Shown piece after piece: positions 44,185-54,834 of a stretch of 64,000 nucleotides of DNA (positions are counted from its first letter, which is position 1; every line of letters starts with the position of its first letter). The notes below the pieces were generated by a model. That model was not told the DNA's origin. It ran no database searches and was given only the letters and a program-made list of their open reading frames with translations. Source of the stretch: Maratus speciosus (taxonomy: Eukaryota; Arthropoda; Arachnida; Araneae; Salticidae). The stretch is from positions 157,228,761 to 157,292,760 of the forward strand of contig OZ010799.1 of assembly GCA_963932465.1 (NCBI GenBank). The letters run 5' to 3'. The translations under genes were made by a program, and so were the position numbers.

Positions 44185-44451
44185 CATTAATACTTCAAAT
44201 TTCGCGATCACAGAGCCAAAATTAAATGACAATTCTATGCTCATCATGAGGATTCTAAAAGTATTCGTTGAATTGTATGCATTTAAAAAGGTGATATAAG
44301 CATCGCATGTCTAAAATAAATTATTAAATTTCAGCATTCACTCTATTAGATATCTGCAACTAACGTTCCCAAACGAAAGAGCATAAAATCAACACCTCTT
44401 GACACACAACTCTAATAAAGATCTATTTACGTGAAAGTGTAGCATAATATA

Positions 44452-45053
44452 CAGGTTGTATCTGAAATGCTTCAACAAACTTAGAAGGATGATAGTACTC
44501 ATGAAGACGAACAAAAAATGCAGCAGAACATGGGGTCGCAAATGACGTTTAAAGGATGAAAATCGAGAAAATGCGTCTAGAAATGGACAAACTGAGACAA
44601 GAAAGAAACACTCCAGAAAATTATTTATTGCACAGAATAGGTACAATACAGCTCATGATGTACAGAGAAAACAAATATTTTTCAACAATTCTTCAAAGTG
44701 TCGATCGCGAACATTATTACACAAGTACATCTACGGAGGAACGATTGGCGGACACGCTCGAAGACTTCGGGAGTCCTGTATACGTGAATTCCTGCTCACA
44801 TATTTGTTTGGCTTTCTTCCAAGTTTTTGTTATCTCTTTCTGACCAGATATGCACAAAGTGAAAGGAAAACAAGATTCGTGCTACTAGCCAGTTCTGCAG
44901 AAAAGCAGCTGCGAGATTTCGATATTTTTATTAGTTTTGCAATTTTCACCCTTTAAACGCCATCTGCGACCCCATGTTCCATTGCATTTTTTGTTCGCCT
45001 TGATGAGTACTATCATCCCCCTAAGTTTGTTGAAGCATTTAAGATACACCCTG
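44452..45053. mobile_element. TA-flanked mariner-type element with 111-bp TIRs, 602 bp
   Basis: Ends CAGGTTGTATCTGAAATGC and its inverse GCATTTAAGATACACCCTG; TA at 44450-44451 and 45054-45055. The terminal motif, GACGAAC, GATAGTA and ATGGGG words resemble the elements at 10994 and 60465. The 380-bp centre is richer in G+C and open in two frames (44556-44843, and one from about 44655 to 44961), but neither product is recognisable. Confidence 0.75.
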
Positions 45054-45307
45054 TATAGTTTGATTAAATTCCGTGAGTTAGTTTTTGAGATATAAGTATA
45101 CCGAAAATCTTGAAAATTACAGCAGAGCAGCGCTGTTTAGCTGCATAGATTAGCTTTTGCTATTTAAATAATTCACCCGTTGCTATACCAAAAGCTAATT
45201 ACCACTAATTTATATCAGGGATTAACTGAATCTGACTTTTGATGAAAATCCGTGCATTAGTACTTGAAATAGAGCTATTTCGAAAATATACGATAAAACC
45301 GAATACA

Positions 45308-45518
45308 TTAACCCCTTGAGGGGCACCGGTATATATTATATGCCACCTACGATTAATGAAGTTTTACACCAGAAAAATTTTATTAAATTTTACTTTTCTA
45401 AATTTGGTGAAAAATAGCCGTAAAATTGCTTTTACTTATTTTGAAATAGAATTTTTCAAAGTTTCCGGTGGGAATTCAGAATTTCACAAACGTAATTGCT
45501 TGCCCCTCAAGGGGTTAA
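45308..45518. mobile_element. TTAA-flanked MITE, 211 bp
   Basis: TTAACCCCTTGAGGGGC and its perfect inverse GCCCCTCAAGGGGTTAA. The interior carries CACCGGTATAT and CCGGTGGG words as in the related copies at 25763-27624. Confidence 0.85.
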
Positions 45519-45845
45519 ATGGAAGAAAAAAAAATAACATGTGTGTTTTGTGTTAGTCTCCAAAATATTAGTATAAGCACATGTTATTCGCCATATGGCA
45601 ACTAGGACAATTCAATATCAATTTTCCCTGTCTTAATATACAAAAATAATAAATCTGTCCATAAGGCAACTCCAAAAGAAAAAAATTGGCATTACAATAT
45701 GAAGATTTAATAATGTGTAAGTAGACAAGTGTGAAATTAAAAAAAAAAAAAAATGTATATATATATATATTTACGAGAAATACAGTCATTATTTTCACAT
45801 AAAAACTTTATTGCCAAAAGAAAAAGAAAAAAAAACATCATGGCA

Positions 45846-46062
45846 TCATGAACTATACACCTTGCACAATTTTTCGACATAGTGGCCACCGACATTCAGA
45901 CAATTGTCGTAGCGTGGAATCAGTTTGAAGAAACCACTCTGGTAAAACTCGGTTCTCTGCGATGCAAGGGATTGTCGCACAGCCCGCTTCACGTCAGCAT
46001 TGTTTTGGAAAAGACGTCCCGAGAGTGAGCTTTCAGCTTTCAATGCAAGGAACAGGTGAAAG
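45846..46062 (-). pseudogene. Mariner transposase C-terminal fragment, left arm
   Basis: Minus strand reads [58 protein letters not shown] and a TGA at 45846. This is the final third of a mariner (DD34D-type) transposase, including the DFHLF motif right after the third catalytic Asp position. The N-terminal two thirds are absent. Confidence 0.85.
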
Positions 46063-46128
46063 TCTTATAGACACACAGCATATCTCACACAAGATTAGAT
46101 TCGTCGTTTCGGATGGAACAGATTGGAT

Positions 46129-46353
46129 CACCCGGCCTACAGCACCGATCTTGCCCCATCGGACTTTCACCTGTTCCCTGTATTGAAAGCAGCCCTCTCG
46201 GAACGTAATTTTCAAAACAATGCTGAGGTGGAGTGAGCTGTGCGATAATTCCCCGCATCGCAGGGCACCGAGTTTTACCAGAGTGGTTTCTTCAAATTGA
46301 TTGCATGCTACGACAAATGTCTCATTGTCGGTGGCGATAATGTCGAAAAATAG
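46129..46353 (+). pseudogene. Mariner transposase C-terminal fragment, right arm
   Basis: Reads [30 protein letters not shown], then [27 protein letters not shown]. The third catalytic Asp region (LAPSDFH) is recognisable. Two internal stops (after AEVE and AVR) kill the frame. Slightly more diverged than the left arm, so the duplication is old or the arms are independent insertions. Confidence 0.85.
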
Positions 46354-46419
46354 TACAAGGTTGTATAGTTCATGATGCCATGGTGTAATTTTTTTTGGCA
46401 GTAAAGTTTCCGAGCGAAC

Positions 46420-47030
46420 AAAAATGACGAAACTTAGTTTCGAAACGTCCCTCGTACACACACAAACATATATATATATATATAAATATTGTGACAGTGA
46501 AGTTCATATTAAAAAATTTAGCGGATCAAATCATAATGAACCAAAATTATTCCAAATTTTGGTTTCAGGAATAAATAAAAATAAATAACATACGGTTTTA
46601 CATTTTAGAAAGTAATTAAGAGAAATTATATTTTTGTTATTGCATATTAGATGCCAAATAATTATCATGTTCACATTTACTTTTCTTTGAGAGCGTGCAA
46701 GAGGAACTGAGGTCATTTTACAAGAGATTTCTATTTGAGGTTTTTATTTTTTGTATTATGCATATTTGAAAATGGAGACTTTCAGAAAAATGTCAAAATA
46801 GCTTCCTTAAACAGCTCTTCCTGTCTGACATCGAGTTTCAAGTTGCCAAAAGTTTACCATTTTTTTCCTTTTCGATAGCCACAATATCTTATCTTAATTT
46901 GAAAAATATTTTGAACCAATACTGAGCGAGATTGGGAATCATTAAGTTGTATTCTAGCTCCTTCAATTCTCAAACAATCGAATTTAGACAAACTTAGCTA
47001 GTCTAAATTCGTGTACTTCGTTTCATTTTA
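46420..47030. other. Gene-free stretch
   Basis: A (TA)n tract at about 46470; otherwise nothing recognised. Confidence 0.5.
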
Positions 47031-47035
47031 TTGTA

Positions 47036-48304
47036 CAGTCGTGGAAAAAAAAAGTAAACACCCCTACTAACTCCTCAACAAATTATCGTAGAAGAAAGTT
47101 ACTGGTACCGAACGATTGGAAATAAAGTCTACTTTTAAATGATGTATATAAAATTTGCTTAGGGGGCCATCTACATATTAAAACGAAACCAAACTTCATT
47201 TTTTTTTCAATAGCAATACCCAATTTTAAGGAGATATTTCAAATGTTCGGTTCAAACTATGCCTAGACACCGAATTTCAAGTCATTTGAATGTTAAGTTT
47301 TTGAATTATAAACATTCAAAATTTAGTGCTTCTGATGTTAAATTATATTTTCATATTTTTATTTACATCTCCAGAAATTATGCTCCTAATGTGCTATTTT
47401 TTTTTATAGCAATAATACTAAAATACCCAAACATAAATACATTGAATTTGCAATTTTTATAATTTTATGATATGAATTATGAATTATGAAATTAACATTC
47501 GAGAAAATTATGAATTGCAACCTACAGTTTTTTTATGGATTCAGATTTATTAAGTCATACTTTATCGAAATACAAAATTTCATATTTTTCTTCCAAGTAG
47601 TTTTCAAATTATGCTTAAAAAACGGCAAAATGATGGTTTAACACTAGAACGCCCGGAATCAGTCTATCCGACTCCGACCATATGATTAAATTTCAACTGG
47701 AGCCAGAAATTCTTTCATAAAATAAGTTAAATTTAAACCACGCAGGTTTATGCTAAATAAATCAATCAAATAATTTTAAATAAAAATTCTGGTATCGAAT
47801 ATTTTCATGAAACTAGAGTAAAATTTCCGGGCGTTCTAGTGTTAAGGGACCGTCTGTAATAGAAGTGACTAGATATTTTGTAATTTCTTCTGCTGTCCTG
47901 TAATCTAGCAGGCTTCTTTGACTTCTTAAGGTGCCTTGATCAAGATGGGGGCTCTCTCGGTTAACAATCGAGCTCCGAACTTCAATTTGGATACAGCCCT
48001 TAAAATATGCTCGTTTTAAAACAATTAATTTCTCAGAAACTTATGGTACAAATTGCATAAAAATTTGTTTTTAGGCTAAATGAAGGGAGTAGAGTTCATT
48101 TCTGCTGTCAGAATTGTGTACTGCTATTGAAAAAAAAACAAAGTTATGGTTCGTTTTAATATATAAATGGCCCCCTAAGCAAATTTTATCTGTATCATTT
48201 AAAAGTAGACTTTATTTCCAATCGTTCGATATCAGTAACTTTCTTCTACGATAATTTTTTGAGGAGTTACTAGGGGGTGTTTACTTTATTTTTTCCCACC
48301 ACTG
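47036..48304. mobile_element. Tc1-like non-autonomous element, copy C, 1269 bp, with nested MITE
   Basis: TA-flanked (47034, 48305), ends CAGTCGTGGAAAAAAAAAGT and GGTGTTTACTTTATTTTTTC. It is reversed relative to copy B in its centre (47866-47965). A TTAA MITE sits at 47638-47845. Confidence 0.8.
47638..47845. mobile_element. TTAA-flanked MITE, CACTAGAAC family, 208 bp
   Basis: TTAACACTAGAACGCCCGG and its perfect inverse CCGGGCGTTCTAGTGTTAA. Copy A of the host element has the empty TTAA at the same place, which proves the borders. Confidence 0.9.
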
Positions 48305-48700
48305 TACTTTGATTTAGAAACCCCAATCAATGCTGTGACATGTCATTGGTTCATCGCCCCTGGATAACATCCATCAGGCATTATAGATTTTCTGGGGGCT
48401 AAATAAGAACTTCTCAGAATTTCTCTGGCACTTCAGTAGCGATCGGTAGCGATTATGTTCACATGTGCAGGGTATTGAGAAATTATTTTTTAATGCAAAA
48501 CTATATATTGGAACTATTTTATACGTATTGGCTATCTCGATTGGCATTATTGGATTTAAGTATTGCCTCAAAATTAGGATGTTTAAATTTTTCTAAAATT
48601 CAACCATATTTGTGCTGAATATTGCCAATAGAAAATCAATATTTCTAGAACAAAGGAAAAAACACGCATTACAATCTAAAGGCAATATTCAAGTAATAAG
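48305..48700. other. Gene-free stretch
   Basis: No frame or repeat border supported. Confidence 0.5.
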
Positions 48701-48718
48701 CGATTTTTTTTTTCAATG

Positions 48719-49000
48719 TACCCATTCATCCCCCTGGTGGGGGATGAATGGGACATTTTTACAAAAATGTTTATTTTTAATACTTTTTTTTAAAGTTATT
48801 ATCAATATTATGTATCACATTTTATACATTAGGTATTTGACTACATCTATGCACCATATTTAGTCTAGATTATTGTTATACAGTAAAATAAATTATGAAA
48901 TTTAAAAAACGTAACTCTCTGTCCCAATCATCCCTATAGCAGGGATGAATGGGACACTAATAGGGATGGGTGGGACATCAATAATTTTCTCCCAGAATTC
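48719..49000. repeat. GGGATGAATGGGAC hairpins
   Basis: CCCATTCATCCCCC-TGGT-GGGGGATGAATGGG (48720-48752) is a perfect 14-bp stem. A second pair, GTCCCAATCATCCCT / AGGGATGAATGGGAC, is at about 48920-48955, with a further GGGATGGGTGGGAC after it. The same word recurs inverted near 49830 and at 52735-52770, just before a terminus CTTCCCTACTG. Probably subterminal repeats of a pogo/Tigger-type element. Confidence 0.55.
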
Positions 49001-49009
49001 AATGTTACC

Positions 49010-49300
49010 TAGTTAAAATTTATAATTATAAACTTATATGTATTTATATTTCTTTTATATAATCTTATAATATGGCTATTATATCTCAGCGTTGCTAATC
49101 AATTCTTTTACTGCAGTTTTAACTTGTAATGCAAACTTCGACTGTCTATCTGTTCCCCTTTCCCACTTACGAGACATTTTAAATATAAAATGAGAGAGAA
49201 AAATGTCTTTGAAATACGGCGTAGCCAATACTTTTCATTCACAACTTATTAATAAATATTAATTCAATGTATCTTAGATATCATGCACAAATGTACTTGT
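49010..49300. other. Gene-free stretch
   Basis: AT-rich; nothing recognised. Confidence 0.5.
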
Positions 49301-49303
49301 CGT

Positions 49304-49481
49304 TGGATCGTACTTTTCCTGAAATTTCACGACCGGGAAATTCTTCGGTACCAGTACCTTTTTTATGGAAAATTCTCTTCCTAAATAAGGCGAAATTTCG
49401 CGCGTTTAACATAGATTTATTTTTCTATAAACAAATAGTGATATTTATCCTGAAAAAATCCTTTAAGCGTACGATCCCTGC
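49304..49481. mobile_element. MITE of the GGGAAATTCTTCGGTACC family, copy 3
   Basis: GATCGTACTTTTCCTGAAAT at the left and its approximate inverse ending AAGCGTACGATCCCTG. Interior as at 37715. Confidence 0.65.
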
Positions 49482-50039
49482 AAATTAAATTATGTTAGGG
49501 GAGGTGCGAGTGGGAATTTTTTTAAGCACAAGTTTCAAATTCAATATAATTTACCCCATCTGATCAATAAACATATACTACTTTTACCAATTTTATCTAT
49601 TTTGATAACGTTTCAATAGCAATTTTTTGATGAACTAGTTAACCTTTATTAGAATACAATAATTAAGATTCAATATAATTTTTAATAATAAACAACCTAT
49701 ATAATACGAGTACAGTTTAATACTAATAATTAACATAAATCATTAATTTATAAACCTATATAATATTTTTTAGTTAATAAATAAATGTTTCAACATGTCT
49801 AGGGATGAAAAAGACTGTTCCATTCATCCCCATTTAAATTTTCCCCATCATCCCTATGAGACATAGATTCAATTATCTGCTATTTTGCCTCAGAAATAAT
49901 TTTGTCACATTGGTTAATATGCACTCATTTTAATTACCAATATTGAACCTTCAAATAAATAACTACAACATATCTTATTTTTACTTTCTTCTATCTTCAA
50001 TAAAAGAAAGTATTGTAATCGAAATTTTTTTTGACTTCC

Positions 50040-52215
50040 GGTTTTCGACGGATTTACATGTTTTAGGGGTCAGAGATCCCAAAAAACATGTTTATAGAAA
50101 ATGTCTGTCTATTCGTGTGTCCGTCTGTCCGTCTGTCTGTCGCCATTGTACCATCAAAAAGTGTATGAATTTATGCATAGAATTGAACCAAATTTTTATT
50201 TTAAGTTTTTGGCTATGGCAAGCAGATCCTCCCTGAATTTGGAAAAAATGCGCCGGTAGGGGGCGCTATAATAGCCATATTTGTGCGATTATGAATATTG
50301 TACCATTCAAAAGTATATGAAGTTATGCATAGAATTGAACCAAATTTTTATTTTAAGTGTTTGGATATGGCAGGTAGGTCCTTCCTGAATTTGTAAAAAA
50401 ATCGCCGGTAGGGGGAGCTGTAATAGCGATTTTTGTGCGATTTTGAATATTGTACCATCTAAAAGTGTATGAAGTTATGCATAAAATTGAACCAAATTTT
50501 TATTTTAAGTTTTTGGATATGGCAGGTAGGTCCTCCCTGAATTTGGAAAAAATTCGCTGATAGGGGGCGCTGTAACAGCGTCTTTGTGCGATTTTGAATA
50601 TTGTACCGTCCAAAAGTGTATGAAGTTACGCATAGAATTGAACCAAATTTTTATTTTAAGTTTTTGGCTTTGGCAAGCAGATTTTCCCTGAATTTGGAAA
50701 ACATTCGCCGGTAGGGGGCGCTGTAACAGCGATTTTGAATATTGTACCATCCAAAAGTGTATGAAGTTATGCATAGAATTGAACCAAATTTTTATTTTAA
50801 GTTTATGGCTATGAAAAGCAGGTCCTCCCTGAATTTGGAAAAAATTCGCCGCTAGGGAGCGCTGTAATAGCGATTTTGCATATTGTACCATCGAAAAGTG
50901 CATGAAGTTATGCATAGAATTAAACCGAATTTTTATTTTAAGTTCTTGGCTATGGCAAGCAGGTCCTTCCTTAATTTGGAAAAAATTCGCTGCTAGAGGA
51001 CGCTTTAATAGCGATTTTTGTGCCATTTTGAATATTGTACCATCAAAAAGTGTATGAATTTATGCATAGAATTGAACCAAATTTTTATTTTAAGTTTTTG
51101 GCTATGGCAAGCAGATCCTCCCTGAATTTGGAAAAAATGCGCCGGTAGGGGGCGCTATAATAGCCATATTTGTGCGATTATGAATATTGTACCATTCAAA
51201 AGTATATGAAGTTATGCATAGAATTGAACCAAATTTTTATTTTAAGTGTTTGGATATGGCAGGTAGGTCCTTCCTGAATTTGTAAAAAAATCGCCGGTAG
51301 GGGGAGCTGTAATAGCGATTTTTGTGCGATTTTGAATATTGTACCATCTAAAAGTGTATGAAGTTATGCATAAAATTGAACCAAATTTTTATTTTAAGTT
51401 TTTGGATATGGCAGGTAGGTCCTCCCTGAATTTGGAAAAAATTCGCTGATAGGGGGCGCTGTAACAGCGTCTTTGTGCGATTTTGAATATTGTACCGTCC
51501 AAAAGTGTATGAAGTTACGCATAGAATTGAACCAAATTTTTATTTTAAGTTTTTGGCTTTGGCAAGCAGATTTTCCCTGAATTTGGAAAACATTCGCCGG
51601 TAGGGGGCGCTGTAACAGCGATTTTGAATATTGTACCATCCAAAAGTGTATGAAGTTATGCATAGAATTGAACCAAATTTTTATTTTAAGTTTATGGCTA
51701 TGAAAAGCAGGTCCTCCCTGAATTTGGAAAAAATTCGCCGCTAGGGAGCGCTGTAATAGCGATTTTGCATATTGTACCATCGAAAAGTGCATGAAGTTAT
51801 GCATAGAATTAAACCGAATTTTTATTTTAAGTTCTTGGCTATGGCAAGCAGGTCCTTCCTTAATTTGGAAAAAATTCGCTGCTAGAGGACGCTTTAATAG
51901 CGATTTTTGTGCCATTTTGAATATTGTACCATCGAAAAGTGTATGAAGTTATGCATAGAATTGAACCAAATTTTTTGTGTTTCTTTTTGGTCATGGCATG
52001 AAGGTCCTCCCTGAATTTGGAAAAATTCCGTTGGAAGGGGGCGCTATAATTACGATGTCTGTACCATTTTCTTTATTGTACAATCGTAAAGTGTATAAAA
52101 TTATGCATACAATTGAACCAATTTTTTTGTGCATGTTTTTGACTTTGGCCAACAGGTCCTCCTTGAATTTGGAAATATCGCGCGGTAAAGGGGCTCTGTG
52201 ATAGCGATTTTTGTA
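50040..52215 (+). repeat. Satellite of about 150-bp monomers with an 889-bp higher-order unit
   Basis: A GTCTGTCCGTCTGTCC-type head (50105-50140) precedes monomers starting GTACCATC at 50148, 50300, 50452, 50603, 50744, 50885, then 51037 and so on, then diverged ones at 51926 and 52078. Six monomers (152, 152, 151, 141, 141, 152 bp) form an 889-bp unit, repeated at 51037-51925. The two units look identical by eye. The two identical 173-codon minus frames at 50505 and 51394 result from this. Monomers 1, 3 and 4 carry AGGGGGCGCT. Confidence 0.93.
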
Positions 52216-52730
52216 TACTTTTCTTGATTTTTCGTAGTTCTATTGTCCATCGGCGGCTCGTGCAAAGGCGGGAACTCACTTCCTGCTAAGCCGGTTATTC
52301 GCAAACATCTGATAACAACAGAATAAGGAAAAACTATTAATTTTAACAAATATCTTGATATAGATTAACTCGTTTTTAGTTCATTTAATTGACTGAAGCA
52401 GGAATTTAAGATAAAAATCAAAGTTGGTGTAGTAATCAACTAATAACATTGAAGTATTAACATGTGTAACTAGTTTTTGAAATATTAAGATGCATAAGAT
52501 AGAAGAAAGTTTTGGGATTGGCACATCCAACTAGTTTTATATTGTATAAAATATTTGACAACTTCAAATTTTAAAAAAAGTTACTTTTAAGCAGAATTTC
52601 AAAAAATTCAACTTTGCAAAAAAATGAAAAGAACCTTGTGGTTTTGCTTTTGGTTCTAAAACATACTATGGTAGCGCCATATATGATAATAGAAATCAAC
52701 TAAAAAAAACTTTCATTGCATGCGATATTG
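52216..52730. other. Gene-free stretch
   Basis: AT-rich, no frame or border. Confidence 0.5.
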
Positions 52731-52811
52731 AAAATGTCCCATCCATCTCTTGTCCCATTCATCCCCCAGCTTCCCTACTGCTAAACTTTGATGGAATCTC
52801 ATAAATATATA

Positions 52812-53108
52812 CATTAAAACCTCCATAACGCTAATGGAGCACACCCAAATGGAGGTCACCTCTATTTAGCGGACACATTTTCGATCTTCAACACCTATAT
52901 ATCTGTACATTTTTGTCTTTCAATAGCGGACACTTTTTTCTCTCCGCAACACCTATATATCTGTACATTTTTACCTTTCAATAGCGGACACTTTTTCTTT
53001 CCCCAACACCCATGTATCTGTACATTTTTACCTTTTAATAGCCGAACACTTCCGAATAACGGCCGAATTTCGAGCACCTGGGGTGTCCGTTATTCAGAGA
53101 TTTTACAG
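52812..53108. mobile_element. Pogo/Tigger-like MITE with three internal 58-bp repeats
   Basis: Left CATTAAAACCTCCATAACG, right inverse CTGTAAAATCTCTGAATAAC, both near the common Tigger end CAGTAAAACCTCTATATAAC. Three tandem units of about 58 bp (TCTGTACATTTTT, CTTTCAATAGCGGACACTTT, CAACACC) lie between about 52885 and 53050. Confidence 0.65.
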
Positions 53109-53604
53109 CATATATGAACACGAAATTCTATTAGTTTGTAATTTTATAAACTACCGTCCTTGGTTAGGATAATTTTGCTAATGTTAGAACCATGAATAGC
53201 CACTGAACTGCACTAAGAATTTTGGATAAAATACACCAAATGATACTATAAATATGTTTCAAAAATTTACCTGTCAGAATTTTAAAAAAATATCTTTTGT
53301 ACTTTAACCATATAGGCAAAAAAAATCTTGTCTTATTGGCAGATTTGATTTACGAATTAACACTATGCCGTCCGCACGTCTAATCTAGATTCTTTCGTGT
53401 CGCGCCGGAAGAACTGACTTACATCATTTCGCTTATCGCCGGCGGTTTAAATTAAGTTAAAACTTTTGTTTCGCCACCGGTGAGTTTCGAACTTAAGACC
53501 TATAGTTCCGAAAGCGAAGTCTTTTACCTATGGGTCACTCGTTCGTTGGGTAATCGCAAAACATGGCAATATTACCCTTCGTTCGACAGTTCTGAATACC
53601 ACAA

Positions 53605-53751
53605 TAGAACCACCAGCGCTTGCCCGATAATTTTCGCATGGCCCAAAAGTGGAGCCACCGGCGCTTGCCCGATAATTTTCGCATGGCACAAACGTGGAGC
53701 CACCGGAGCTTTCCCAATAATTTCCGCATGGCATCAACGTGGAGCCACTGG
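53605..53751 (+). repeat. 45-bp tandem repeat, about 3.4 units
   Basis: Units start GCCACCGGCGCTTGCCCGAT and continue AATTTTCGCATGGCACAAAC-GTGGA. A broken unit resumes after the BEL element at 59227 (ACTGGCGCTTGCCCGATA). Being 15 codons long it keeps an open frame (53480-53842), which also crosses into the LTR and is not a gene. Confidence 0.85.
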
Positions 53752-54344
53752 TGAAGAATTTCAAGTTATTCCACAATTAAATCACAGTTCACGAAATTGT
53801 TATAGGGAGAGCATTATTATAAGAAGTCAAGATTCCATTTAAATCATATTAAAGTCATCATATTTCACAAATAAAAGTTTTTACTTTTGTGTTTATCATT
53901 TGTAAATAATCATCATCACTAGAACTTTTTGTAGATTATTATTTACAGTTCGAATATATACATAATGTATATTATTTACATATTTACAGATGAAACATAT
54001 TTAGTTGCTTTGCTCCTTCTAGAAGTCATGATTCTAAATACAATTAAATTTCCAGCAACTATTTTCTTCTATTAAGAAGCCATAAAGAACAATAGCATGA
54101 TTTTATGCTCGAGATAAATTTTCCTTTTAAAATTAAAACAACATTTCTTCTAATTTTAGAAGACCAAGAGAAAAAATGCAGTCTACTTGCTGCGTTCAAG
54201 ATTCACATTCACAAAACCAACTAAAAAGGAATAAGAAAAGAAAAAATGTTTTTTAATATCAATTCTCTCAAACGTCACGTGATCCTTCGCGGCGCCCGCC
54301 TGGCTAAGAGAGGCCCGCGAGAGAAGATTGCAAAATATTCCACA
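53752..54344 (-). repeat. 3' LTR, 593 bp
   Basis: Minus strand TGTGGAATATT...TTCA. Preceded on that strand by GATCGGGGGGGAGT-like purine tract (54345-54355). Confidence 0.95.
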
Positions 54345-54834
54345 AACTCCCCCCCGATGAACAAGGGTTCATCAAAATGGGGATTCAAAATAATTAAAGT
54401 AGAAATAAAATTATTCTAAAAAATTATCAGTTACACTATACGTAAATACAATACAAAATCAAAATATATACTTACATACTGGGCTTCAATAAAATAATAA
54501 ACAATTTAAAAAATTAGCCAAGATGTTTCTGCTACTAAAAATAGAAAGAACAATTTAAATCTATACAAATTTTTCTAGAATATTCAATACAAAAAAAAAT
54601 TAAAGTAAAAATTAGAAATATTATCAAACAAGAAACTCCTTTTTTTTTTTAAGTGAAAAAAAATAATTTTTTTTTTTTAAGTCAATAAACAAAAGAGTTC
54701 TTGAGTCTCTAATAATATCAGAGTTTTTTTTTTTTTTTTCAGTTCTATTAATAAAAAAGTTCAGAGTTTTTTCACTTCTAAATTATACACAAGAATCAAT
54801 AGGTCTTTTAATATAATGTTCATATGCATAAGAA
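54345..54834 (-). other. 3' untranslated part of the BEL element
   Basis: Between the stop codon and 3' LTR; polypurine tract at 54345-54355, several long A/T homopolymers. No further frame of note. Confidence 0.7.

Larger units (their letters stand above)
45800..46410. repeat. Inverted pair of mariner fragments
   Basis: 45800-46062 and 46145-46410 are inverted copies (TTTATTGCCA, CATCATGGCATCATGAACTA, TTACCAGAGTGGTTTCTTCA on one strand or the other). Each arm contains a transposase C-terminus, pointing outward. The centre is near 46095. Confidence 0.8.

Noticed and set aside
50505..51915. Two identical 173-aa minus-strand proteins
   Set aside because: They are read through satellite monomers; identity reflects the 889-bp higher-order duplication, not gene paralogy.
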